DNA of 13,496 nucleotides, taken from NCBI GenBank assembly GCA_030150335.1, contig JASLGC010000010.1, forward strand, positions 1 to 13,496, in the 5' to 3' direction. A program made the translations under genes and the position numbers. A model generated the notes under the pieces. That model was not told where the DNA came from, ran no database searches, and saw nothing but the letters and a program-made list of their open reading frames with translations. The DNA comes from Flavobacterium sp. (GTDB lineage Bacteria; Bacteroidota; Bacteroidia; Flavobacteriales; Flavobacteriaceae). Below, piece by piece: positions 6,572 through 13,487 of this stretch (the stretch's first letter is position 1; every line of letters starts with the position of its first letter).

Positions 6572-8349
6572 TAAAACTTAGGTAAAAAATTAGACATACC
6601 TAAGATCATAAATTGATACAAAGCATCATTAAACGTATCCATTTCTTTTTTATTGATTGTATAACCCCCCAACATTAAAGCCTGTACATATAGCACATTA
6701 ATTAATGCTTCAAAAAGTTCTGGATCATCAATATGCATTACTTTATCAACCAATTCACTTTGTTGGTTAAAACAAAGCGTTGGCAATACATCTTCTTTCT
6801 TTTTAAAATGATGTAACGTTGCAGCAAACGGATTAGACGTTTGAGACAAACTTTGAATATTTTTTGTTGTCAAAGCATCTTCATTTGCAATATAAATTGC
6901 CGTTGTATCCTTTGGCTCAAAGCGCTTAACTTCTGCTTTACAGAAATGCTTTTTCAGTATTTTATTTGCTTCAACAATAAAGTTTTCAATCAACTCACTT
7001 GAATCAATAGCATCTTCAAACTCTTCCAAAATATCATTCGGATTAATTCTTTCAATACTCAATTCAGGATGACTACGCTTAATCTTCTCAATCAAATCAG
7101 TCTCATAACTATAAGCAGCATTGATTACTAATTTCTTTTGAGAACCAGCAATTCTGCGTATCTGTCTGAAATCATCTAACGATGGTGTGAAGTATATCTT
7201 TGGATTAGACACCTTTATTTCACCAAAAGGCATCATCCCTTGATTTGTTTCAAAAGGAAGATAATCTTCAAACAAATTCATAATTTCAGAGTCCGAAGCA
7301 GCTAATGCTTTAATAAACATGTGATGAATATTGATAATTTTCTCAAGCGTATCAATATCTGTTACCGACAATGTTTTTAAGTAATCTTTAAAGCAACTAC
7401 TCAACTCTTTTTTGGTCTCTTGCAAAACAGCATTGTTCATAAGAGACTCTCTTGAAGCAGTAGGTTGCAGTGCATTCGCATTGATAATACAACGAACAAA
7501 AGAAGTCCACTCTGGCAATAAATTAGTTGCCTGATCACATAAATACATTCTCTTTAAAAATATTTTATGCTCTTTTGTAGCAGTTGTGTTTACTTTATTT
7601 GGAATAATAAAAGCAACTCCTTGTAGTTCTCCTGCGTCCGAATGAAGTCTAAATACATCTAAGAATTTCGTTTTAAATACCTCTTTCCCATAAGCCAAAA
7701 GCTCTTCTTTTGTACTCTCTGAGTCTAACCAAATAGGATTGCCATTTAAAATCTGTTCTACTTCGCCATTCTCAATTAAATTTACTTCGATAGGCAAAGC
7801 ACTTCCATAAAACAAGATATTTTGTTTTACTTCCTCTTTTTTAAACAAAGACCTCCAAGACTTCTTAGCATCTAAAATTACTTTTGTCCCTACTTCAGGA
7901 AGTAAGTCAATCATTTCAACATTATAAGTACCATCTGCTCTACCAGTCCAACGTACAGATTCCTCTCTGTAAAGAGAACGAGATTCAACTACGATAGCCT
8001 CACTTACAACTAAACAAGATAAAAGACCGATACCGAACTTTCCGATTAAGTCTTTATCTGCCAATTCACCTCTTTTTGAACTCTGTCCAATAACAGACAA
8101 AAACTGGTGAACATCATCTTGTGTTAGCCCAACTCCATTATCTTGGAATATCAAACGATCTCCTTCAAATGTAACATTGATAGAACCTTTAAACTGCTCA
8201 TCTATACCTTTACGCATAGTCACAGCATCCATTCCATTTTGTAATAATTCTCTGATAAAAACTGTTGGTGAGCTATATATATGCTCTGACAACAATTCTA
8301 TCATACCTTTCATATTTACCTGAAACTGATATTGTTTCTGATTTTCCAT
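6571..8349 (-). CDS. HSP90-family molecular chaperone (HtpG-like, non-canonical)
   Basis: A 592-residue GHKL-type ATPase chaperone of the HSP90 fold. The N-terminal nucleotide-binding domain has the catalytic Glu and Mg-ligand Asn in RELLQNGMDA (33-42; Glu34, Asn38), DNGVGLT (70-76) with the adenine-contacting Asp70, and the glycine-rich lid hinge IGKFGIGLLS (102-111). The middle domain carries the catalytic-arginine loop PTASRESL (296-303; Arg300), and a C-terminal dimerisation-type region follows. It is shorter than E. coli HtpG (624 residues) and departs from HtpG signatures (ELLQN for ELISN, GIGLLS for GVGFYS). This fits the separate bacterial group annotated as 'HSP90 family protein' rather than housekeeping htpG. 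There is no MEEVD-type tail; it ends NFLPKF. It overlaps both neighbours by one base. ATP turnover looks intact; the clients are unknown, and the repeat proteins encoded beside it are the obvious candidate partners. Confidence 0.93.
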   Translation of the reverse strand: MENQKQYQFQVNMKGMIELLSEHIYSSPTVFIRELLQNGMDAVTMRKGIDEQFKGSINVTFEGDRLIFQDNGVGLTQDDVHQFLSVIGQSSKRGELADKDLIGKFGIGLLSCLVVSEAIVVESRSLYREESVRWTGRADGTYNVEMIDLLPEVGTKVILDAKKSWRSLFKKEEVKQNILFYGSALPIEVNLIENGEVEQILNGNPIWLDSESTKEELLAYGKEVFKTKFLDVFRLHSDAGELQGVAFIIPNKVNTTATKEHKIFLKRMYLCDQATNLLPEWTSFVRCIINANALQPTASRESLMNNAVLQETKKELSSCFKDYLKTLSVTDIDTLEKIINIHHMFIKALAASDSEIMNLFEDYLPFETNQGMMPFGEIKVSNPKIYFTPSLDDFRQIRRIAGSQKKLVINAAYSYETDLIEKIKRSHPELSIERINPNDILEEFEDAIDSSELIENFIVEANKILKKHFCKAEVKRFEPKDTTAIYIANEDALTTKNIQSLSQTSNPFAATLHHFKKKEDVLPTLCFNQQSELVDKVMHIDDPELFEALINVLYVQALMLGGYTINKKEMDTFNDALYQFMILGMSNFLPKF

Positions 8350-10871
8350 TATCTTCTTCTTTTACGTGGTCCACCTACAATTTTCTGAGCATCTTCATTT
8401 CCATTCTCAGCTGCTTGCTGATACCAATGCATTGCTTGCTCATCACTTTGAGGTACCCCCTCTCCTTTTAAATAACAATTAGCCAATTCGTATTGTGCAG
8501 CATCTATTCCTGACTCTGCAGCCTGAATTAAATAGCTTACACCATATTCTGGATCTTTATCTGTTCCTTCCCCTTTAATCAACATCGTTCCCACATAACT
8601 CACAGCATCCATATAGTGATTATCCGCAGCAGTTTTTAAATAATAAAAAGCTTCTACTAAATCTTTATCTGTACCACTTCCGTAGTAATAGCATAAACCT
8701 AATCTAAACGATGCAGCATCATAATGACGTTCAGCAGCTACTTTATATAACTGAAAAGCTTTCTTTTCATCTTTTTCAACGCCTAAGCCAAACTGGTAAC
8801 AAATACCAATCCCTTCAGAGATATAATCTCTCTCTTCAGCCATTTTATAAAACTCAAAACCTTTCTCATACTCTTGTTCTACACCGTATCCGTACAGATA
8901 ATAATCTCCGATAGCCAACATTGCCAATGGCGAACCATTCTCTACAGCTTTTTCGAACCATTCTTTACCTATTTCAGCATCTCTATCAACTAAATATCCA
9001 TAAGAATAATAAGCCCCTATTTTGTATTGAGCATAACTAAATCCAGCCTCAGCTCCCACCATCATATACTCAAAGGCTTTGTCGTAGTCTGGTTTTTCAC
9101 CATTTACTCCCTCCTCATAGAATAACGCCATATCAACATTTGCATCTACGAATCCCATTTCTAACGCTTTACTAAATAAGTCAAACGAAACTTCAATATT
9201 TTTCTCTCCACCTATACCATATCGATTAAAACGTGCCAAATGATAAATCCCTTCAGCTATATCGTTATCAGCTGCAATTTGGAAATAGTGGCGTGCTTCT
9301 TCCAAGTTAGGCTCTCCCAGAACTCCATCTTCACTAATAAAACCTAAGCGAAGAGCTGCAAAATAATAACCATTTTCTAATGCATCAATGTAAAGCGCTT
9401 GCGCCTCTGCAACATCAGCATCTATTCCTTCTCCACGCTCTAACATCATTGCAAGTTCTACCTTACAATAATCAGAACCATAGTATTCTATTCCTCTTTG
9501 ATAATAAGCAATTGCTTTCTCAGGGTTAGACTCTCCAGCATATCCATAACGATTATATCTACCTGCATACTCTATTCCCATTCCGTTATTTCTATCTGCT
9601 GATAGTTCAAACAATTCATGTGCTTTTGCATAATCAGGCTCATCTTCAAAATCCGCATTCTGATATCCAACACCTAAGCGATAAGGAGCATAATCACTTC
9701 CTAACTCAGTAGCACGTTCTAAAAGAGCTTTACCCTCTGCTGCATTTCGTTCTACTTCTTCGAAATCCAACATTACAAATGCTTTTTCAGACATCGCTCT
9801 GTCAAACCCATTCTCAATTGCTCTATCTAAATAAGCTATTCCTAATTCAATGTCTTTGTATTCCTCATTGTACAAATACAACATTGCCAATTCTAATAAA
9901 GACTCATTCGAATTATAAGCAGCTGATTTTTCTAAAAAGTCAATTGCTGCTGGTATATTTATTTCTTCTCCGTTTTTTGGATTTAAATAACTATAAGCAA
10001 GAACATAACCCGCATATACAATTCCATAATCAAATGCATTCTCAAGTAATTCTCGTCCTTTTTCAACAGTATATCCCAAGCTATCAAATCGCCCATTACA
10101 AGCAGTCATCCCTAATAAATAAGACGAATATGCGCTTTTATTAGCAATACCCTCTTCTAATATTTCTGCAGCCTTTGCGTCTTGCTCTTCTCTCAAATAA
10201 TAATCTGCTAAAACATATAAGCCCTTCTTCTCCTTGTGCAATAAGTCAGAAAACTTCTCAATCACTGCCCATCCTTCTTCTGGAGAATTACACTCTCTAA
10301 ACTCAATATTTAACAAGAATAAAGAACCTATTGAATTATTTGTAGCTGCAACAACATTTTGAATTAACTGTAATCCCTCTTCTTTATTTAACTCAAAACC
10401 AAGATTTCCATAATACTTGCTATATCCTACATGGCATGCACATAAATCATCTCCTAATTCAAATCCTTTGCGCAAATATCCACCAGCTGCTTCTTCATCT
10501 TTATACCCATAACGAGCATTTATAAACAACTCATATTGATAAGCATAAGCCTTTACAAAACCTCTGTTTATTAAAATATTATTCAATTCGCGCACATCAT
10601 CAAACCAGTCAGCATAGTCCTTGTCATTTAAACTCATACTACTATGTAAGCAATTTGAATCTTCATTTAATTGAATATATAAATTTTCAATTATTTCATT
10701 ATTCTTACCTATTTGTTCCGCAAGCATACAAACTGCATGAGCTTTATACCATTGATGTGGATCTCTATAATCATTCTTATCTAAAAATGACTTAGCATGA
10801 TCTGTGATAGAAATATTATCATTAGCAAACTCCATTACATAATTCATGTACTCATTTAAAAAATTTCTCAT
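8349..10871 (-). CDS. Large Sel1-repeat protein, first gene of the HSP90 operon
   Basis: An 840-residue protein built almost entirely of Sel1-like repeats (36-38 residues, alpha-helical hairpins related to TPRs). The repeats run from roughly residue 105 to 830. The clearest are at the C-terminal end: LGLCYYYGSGTDKDLVEAFYYLKTAA, then YELANCYLKGEGVPQSDEQAMHWYQQAAENG. I estimate 17 or more units, those near the N-terminus being degenerate. Residues 1-100 are a helical, non-repeat cap. It ends in a basic tail, PRKRRR. There is no signal peptide, unlike many secreted Sel1 proteins, so it should be cytosolic. Such solenoids bind proteins rather than catalyse. The ATG at 10871 is chosen because a TAGCTTTG promoter box lies between it and the alternative TTG at 10946. 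Its stop overlaps the HSP90 start (TAATG). Inferred role: scaffold that brings partners or clients to the HSP90-family protein. Confidence 0.9.
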   Translation of the reverse strand: MRNFLNEYMNYVMEFANDNISITDHAKSFLDKNDYRDPHQWYKAHAVCMLAEQIGKNNEIIENLYIQLNEDSNCLHSSMSLNDKDYADWFDDVRELNNILINRGFVKAYAYQYELFINARYGYKDEEAAGGYLRKGFELGDDLCACHVGYSKYYGNLGFELNKEEGLQLIQNVVAATNNSIGSLFLLNIEFRECNSPEEGWAVIEKFSDLLHKEKKGLYVLADYYLREEQDAKAAEILEEGIANKSAYSSYLLGMTACNGRFDSLGYTVEKGRELLENAFDYGIVYAGYVLAYSYLNPKNGEEINIPAAIDFLEKSAAYNSNESLLELAMLYLYNEEYKDIELGIAYLDRAIENGFDRAMSEKAFVMLDFEEVERNAAEGKALLERATELGSDYAPYRLGVGYQNADFEDEPDYAKAHELFELSADRNNGMGIEYAGRYNRYGYAGESNPEKAIAYYQRGIEYYGSDYCKVELAMMLERGEGIDADVAEAQALYIDALENGYYFAALRLGFISEDGVLGEPNLEEARHYFQIAADNDIAEGIYHLARFNRYGIGGEKNIEVSFDLFSKALEMGFVDANVDMALFYEEGVNGEKPDYDKAFEYMMVGAEAGFSYAQYKIGAYYSYGYLVDRDAEIGKEWFEKAVENGSPLAMLAIGDYYLYGYGVEQEYEKGFEFYKMAEERDYISEGIGICYQFGLGVEKDEKKAFQLYKVAAERHYDAASFRLGLCYYYGSGTDKDLVEAFYYLKTAADNHYMDAVSYVGTMLIKGEGTDKDPEYGVSYLIQAAESGIDAAQYELANCYLKGEGVPQSDEQAMHWYQQAAENGNEDAQKIVGGPRKRRR

Positions 10872-10922
10872 AACTGTCTGTTTTATTGCATTCTGTAAAC
10901 TAAATACTTTTTTCAATATACG

Positions 10923-10930
10923 CAAAGCTA
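10923..10930 (-). promoter_or_regulatory. Candidate promoter of the Sel1-HSP90-paralog operon (-7 box)
   Basis: On the minus strand TAGCTTTG is an exact TAnnTTTG -7 box, 51 bases upstream of the ATG at 10871. A TTTG lies 13 bases further upstream, closer than the usual 17-20, so the -33 element is uncertain. The box places transcription initiation downstream of the TTG at 10946, excluding that codon as a start. Confidence 0.5.
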
Positions 10931-11033
10931 AGAAAATAGCACTCAAAAACTAATGACTAATAATGAATACTATCACTTAATTTACGAATTACTAAAATAT
11001 TACCAATATTTAAATAATGCACTAAAAAAACGA

Positions 11034-11086
11034 TAAAAAAACTTGAAATATGATCAAATTATCCTATAAAAAGGATAATTACAAGT
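11034..11086 (-). terminator. Possible terminator of the rbfA-permease unit
   Basis: AATTATCC (11057-11064) and GGATAATT (11073-11080) form a perfect 8-bp stem. An outer pair ACTTG/CAAGT (11041-11045 and 11082-11086) encloses it asymmetrically and, on the minus strand, runs straight into seven T residues. The inner stem is AT-rich and 27 bases from the stop codon at 11113, so this is a moderate call. Confidence 0.45.
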
Positions 11087-11112
11087 AGTAAAGTAAATTT
11101 TTATAAAGCGAA

Positions 11113-12324
11113 TTATAATTTAGCTCGCAAATAGCGACTATTTACTCTTGAGGATGCAATTAAAGAAGCGATCAACCCCAACACATTTATGGATAGAAAT
11201 ACAACTACTAAGTTTAAAAGATTGAATTCTACAGGATAAGCCATCCCTTCTCTGATAGAAATAAACTGAAAATTAGATTGTAGTAACACAAAAACAACCC
11301 CTAAAAAGATTCCTATAAAACTACCTAACCCACAAATAATCATCCCTTGAAATAAGAATATTTTTCTCAAATCAACCAAAGGAGTACCAAGCTCATTAAG
11401 CGTTTTAATATTGGATTGTTTCTCTAAAATAATCATAATCATTGCCCCGACTAAAGTAAACAGAGCCATTATAACTACTAACACAAATATAAGATAAACA
11501 ACAAGGTTCTCCGTATTCAACATACGATACAACCCGTCATTTTGTTGTGTTCTATTTTTAATAATAAAATTATCCCCCAGCACTTCATGTAACTTACTTA
11601 TAGCCTTGCTTTCAGACACATTATCTGCTATAGCTAACTCTAAATTAGTAACCTCATTTGCTGGAATAAATAATAAATCTCTTGCCGTGTCAATGTCCAC
11701 AAAAACGTATTTATCATCTAAATCATCGTTTTGTAAAACATAAACACCTGTTGGCTGTAAGGTTCTTTTAATAAACGCATCTTCCGGATTATTAATCACC
11801 CCTTTACCAGGTTTCATTGCCAAAGCTTCAAAAGCATTTTCTGTGTCAAAAAGCCCCATAGATAAAACTGCACTAATTCCAATACCAACAACAGTCTCGT
11901 CAGTATCAGGCTCAAGCCAGTTACCATATTCTACTTTACTTTCAAAATCACTAACATTTGAATAGTCAGAATCTACGCCTTTTATTGTAGAAACAGTTTG
12001 TTTTTCTTTAAAAGAAAATAAAAGGCGATCTTCTACGACCTTAGCAACTCCTTTAAAATAACCAGAATCTTCTAAGTCTAAAATCTGTTTATCATCAATC
12101 ACAAAGCTTTTCCCCTTTTCGCTATATACTTTAAGGTCCGCATCAAGATCGTTGACAAATGAAAGACTAAAACTCCTTAACCCGCTAAACACCGACAAAA
12201 CAATAAACATAGCCATAGCACTGACAATAAGTCCAACAGAAGCTATTGCAGTGATTACGTTTATTGCTTTGCTCTTACTTTTACTAAAAGCATATCGTTT
12301 AGCTATGTAAAGAGAAAACTTCAA
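11113..12324 (-). CDS. ABC transporter permease, FtsX/LolE family (lipoprotein-release type)
   Basis: A 403-residue inner-membrane protein with the LolC/LolE architecture. It has a short cytoplasmic N-terminus (SLYIAKRYAFSKSKSKAINVIT), a first membrane span at about 25-47, and a periplasmic domain of about 220 residues (50-272). Three C-terminal spans follow (about 275-299, 322-348 and 368-390) with the FtsX-type cytoplasmic coupling loop EKQSNIKTLNELG (301-313). Such permeases work with a LolD-like ATPase to extract lipoproteins from the inner membrane; the ATPase gene is not here. The start is TTG at 12322-12324: an in-frame stop lies a few codons upstream, and the next Met falls inside the first membrane span. 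The start sits one base after the rbfA stop, so the two genes are co-transcribed and probably translationally coupled. Other FtsX-type exporters have similar topology, so the lipoprotein role is probable rather than certain. Confidence 0.87.
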   Translation of the reverse strand: MKFSLYIAKRYAFSKSKSKAINVITAIASVGLIVSAMAMFIVLSVFSGLRSFSLSFVNDLDADLKVYSEKGKSFVIDDKQILDLEDSGYFKGVAKVVEDRLLFSFKEKQTVSTIKGVDSDYSNVSDFESKVEYGNWLEPDTDETVVGIGISAVLSMGLFDTENAFEALAMKPGKGVINNPEDAFIKRTLQPTGVYVLQNDDLDDKYVFVDIDTARDLLFIPANEVTNLELAIADNVSESKAISKLHEVLGDNFIIKNRTQQNDGLYRMLNTENLVVYLIFVLVVIMALFTLVGAMIMIILEKQSNIKTLNELGTPLVDLRKIFLFQGMIICGLGSFIGIFLGVVFVLLQSNFQFISIREGMAYPVEFNLLNLVVVFLSINVLGLIASLIASSRVNSRYLRAKL

Positions 12325-12325
12325 A

Positions 12326-12718
12326 TTACTTTTTCTTTCTTCTGATTAACAAATCACGATCAGCAATTGGGTTTTCTTCCCCTTTTAAAGCCTTGTCAAT
12401 TTGATCAATGTACTCTAAACTATCGTCAATATAGAAAGCTAAATCTGGCACCTTTCTCAATTGGTGTTTTACTCTTTGTGCTAATTCATGTTTGATTAAC
12501 GGAGCGTTAGATTGAATTGCTTTCAATAGTTCTGGCCCTTTCTCTGATGGAAAGATGCTTAAATATACTCTTGATATTGATAAATCAGTTGTAATGCTAA
12601 CTTTAGAAACCGAAATTATCAAGTTTGATAATCCGTTCTTACGTACCTCTCCTTGCAAGATATCTACGATATCCTTTTGCAACAAGGTTCCCATCTTCTT
12701 TTGTCTATTTGTTTCCAT
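12326..12718 (-). CDS. rbfA: 30S ribosome-binding factor RbfA
   Basis: A small KH-domain protein that binds the immature 30S subunit near 16S rRNA helix 1 and acts in late small-subunit maturation. The 130 residues fit the family size. Visible features are the N-terminal helix METNRQKKMGTLLQKDI, the strand region ITTDLSISRVYLSIF (42-56), the helix around QSNAPLIKHELAQRV (69-83) corresponding to the kinked KH helix, and the C-terminal signature VPDLAFYIDDS (90-100). A very basic tail (RRKKK) ends the protein. The ATG at 12718 is preferred over an upstream TTG at 12748, which would lie beyond the promoter box at 12723-12730. It is the first gene of a two-gene unit with the permease and diverges from the epimerase gene. 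Confidence 0.95.
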   Translation of the reverse strand: METNRQKKMGTLLQKDIVDILQGEVRKNGLSNLIISVSKVSITTDLSISRVYLSIFPSEKGPELLKAIQSNAPLIKHELAQRVKHQLRKVPDLAFYIDDSLEYIDQIDKALKGEENPIADRDLLIRRKKK

Positions 12719-12722
12719 AGTG

Positions 12723-12730
12723 CAAAAATA
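12723..12730 (-). promoter_or_regulatory. Candidate rbfA promoter (-7 box)
   Basis: TATTTTTG on the minus strand is an exact TAnnTTTG match whose end lies only 4 bases before the rbfA ATG; a TTTG lies 15 bases upstream of it. If used, transcription would begin at or next to the A of the start codon, giving a leaderless message. Confidence 0.5.
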
Positions 12731-12755
12731 CAATTTTTTGCATATCAAACTTTTT

Positions 12756-12763
12756 TATCTTTG
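12756..12763 (+). promoter_or_regulatory. Candidate promoter of methylmalonyl-CoA epimerase (-7 box)
   Basis: TATCTTTG is an exact TAnnTTTG match 25 bases upstream of the ATG at 12789. A TTG (12738-12740, the end of TTTTTTG) lies 15 bases upstream of the box. The element interlocks with the divergent rbfA promoter. Confidence 0.55.
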
Positions 12764-12788
12764 TTTATATCAACCCAAAATAACTAAA

Positions 12789-13190
12789 ATGAAAAAAATC
12801 GAACATATTGGTATCGCAGTTAAGGACCTACAAGCTTCAAATGAACTATTTGAAAAGCTATTTGGAGCACCTGCTTACAAAGAAGAAAGCGTAGAAAGTG
12901 AAGGAGTAAAGACTTCTTTTTTCATGAATGGTCCTAATAAAATAGAGCTTTTAGAAGCAACAAACCCAGACAGCCCTATTGCTAAGTTTATAGAAAAAAA
13001 AGGAGAAGGTATCCATCATATCGCTTTTGACGTAGAAGATATTGAAGCTGAAATGAAAAGACTTGCCAATGAAGGTTTTGTTATATTAAACGAAAAACCG
13101 AAAAAAGGTGCTGACAATAAATTAGTTGCATTTTTACATCCAAAAACAACTAATGGTGTTCTTATAGAGTTATGTCAAGAAATCAAATAA
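12789..13190 (+). CDS. mce: Methylmalonyl-CoA epimerase
   Basis: A vicinal-oxygen-chelate (glyoxalase-fold) enzyme that interconverts (2R)- and (2S)-methylmalonyl-CoA, linking propionyl-CoA to succinyl-CoA through methylmalonyl-CoA mutase. The 133-residue protein has the two beta-alpha-beta-beta-beta modules of the family. The first starts KIEHIGIAVKDL with metal-ligand candidate His6, followed by NKIELLEA (50-57). The second starts GIHHIAFDVEDI (74-85; His76/His77) and ends with GVLIELC (123-129), in which Glu127 is the expected metal ligand and catalytic base. The ATG at 12789 gives the exact family N-terminus; the frame extends upstream, but that stretch runs through the rbfA gene on the other strand. 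No mutase gene is in the window. General VOC-family proteins are similar, but length and motif order favour the epimerase. Confidence 0.92.
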   Translation: MKKIEHIGIAVKDLQASNELFEKLFGAPAYKEESVESEGVKTSFFMNGPNKIELLEATNPDSPIAKFIEKKGEGIHHIAFDVEDIEAEMKRLANEGFVILNEKPKKGADNKLVAFLHPKTTNGVLIELCQEIK

Positions 13191-13205
13191 AATCTTAATT
13201 AATTC

Positions 13206-13256
13206 TTGCATTATTCGAGAAAACGGAGTAATATTGCACTCGTCAAAATACGTTTG
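13206..13256 (+). promoter_or_regulatory. Candidate promoter(s) of the tRNA pair
   Basis: Two overlapping candidates are seen. TTG (13206-13208), 20 bases, TAATATTG (13229-13236) has good spacing and one mismatch in the -7 box. TACGTTTG (13249-13256) is an exact -7 box ending 5 bases before the tRNA 5' end, but its nearest TTG is only 12 bases upstream. Either could drive the two tRNAs; read-through from the epimerase gene is also possible, since no terminator is seen between them. Confidence 0.4.
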
Positions 13257-13261
13257 ACACT

Positions 13262-13335
13262 GGTCCTATAACTCAGCTGGTTAGAGTAGCTGACTCATAA
13301 TCAGCAAGTCCCTGGTTCGAGCCCAGGTGGGACCA
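13262..13335 (+). tRNA. tRNA with CAU anticodon (Met elongator or Ile2), copy 1
   Basis: A complete cloverleaf. The acceptor stem is GGTCCTA/TGGGACC, the D stem ACTC/GAGT, the anticodon stem GCTGA/TCAGC around loop CTCATAA (anticodon CAT), the variable loop AAGTC, and the T arm CCTGG-TTCGAGC-CCAGG. The discriminator base is A (13335). By sequence alone CAU can be elongator methionine or the isoleucine tRNA that TilS modifies with lysidine to read AUA. The C4-G69 and C5-G68 pairs match the TilS-favoured features known from E. coli tRNA-Ile2, which leans toward Ile2, but carrying that rule to this phylum is inference. It is not an initiator: the first acceptor pair is a normal G-C. CCA follows the discriminator in the genome (13336-13338) here but not in copy 2. 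Confidence 0.95.
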
Positions 13336-13367
13336 CCATTACAATTTTCTGGTCAATTCAATAGACC

Positions 13368-13441
13368 GGTCCTATAACTCAGCTGGTTAGAGTAGCTGAC
13401 TCATAATCAGCAAGTCCCTGGTTCGAGCCCAGGTGGGACCA
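13368..13441 (+). tRNA. tRNA with CAU anticodon (Met elongator or Ile2), copy 2
   Basis: Identical over all 74 bases to the copy 106 bases upstream, so identity and the Met/Ile2 ambiguity are the same. The discriminator A is followed by CAA rather than CCA, so the 3' CCA must be added by the nucleotidyltransferase. The 32-base spacer between the copies shows no other gene. The shared terminator downstream implies one transcript carrying both tRNAs. Confidence 0.95.
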
Positions 13442-13447
13442 CAAAAG

Positions 13448-13487
13448 AACCCCTCATTACCTTGGTAGTGAGGGGTTTATTTTTTTT
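13448..13487 (+). terminator. Rho-independent terminator of the tRNA operon
   Basis: Arms 13448-13461 and 13464-13477 (AACCCCTCATTACC and GGTAGTGAGGGGTT) pair over 14 bp with one G-U wobble and a tight tip, followed by a T-rich tract (13476-13487, interrupted by one A). It begins 6 bases after the second tRNA. Confidence 0.92.

Larger units (their letters stand above)
10872..11112. other. Intergenic region between the permease gene and the HSP90 operon
   Basis: AT-rich spacer of 241 bases between two minus-strand genes. It holds a hairpin that may end the rbfA-permease transcript and the candidate promoter of the Sel1-HSP90 operon. No gene is supported. Confidence 0.6.

Noticed and set aside
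8265..10144. Small plus-strand open frames opposite the HSP90 and Sel1 genes
   Set aside because: Their composition (Leu/Ser/His/Tyr-rich) is that of reverse-complement shadows of the repeat protein, and there is no promoter box or ribosome-binding context.
3214..10871. Known anti-phage defence system or mobile island
   Set aside because: No nuclease, toxin, protease, nucleotidyltransferase, integrase, transposase or terminal repeat is visible, and base composition looks like the flanks; a defence role cannot be claimed from repeats and HSP90 alone.
10872..10946. Extended N-terminus of the Sel1 protein from a TTG at 10946
   Set aside because: The added 25 residues have no repeat character, and an exact TAnnTTTG box lies between that TTG and the ATG at 10871.
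12555..12788. Upstream extension of the epimerase frame
   Set aside because: It runs antisense through rbfA; the ATG at 12789 gives the exact family start with a promoter box just upstream.
13262..13441. Direct repeat as a possible CRISPR unit or attachment site
   Set aside because: The 74-base repeat is two complete tRNA genes; there are only two copies, and no integrase or other mobile-element gene is adjacent.
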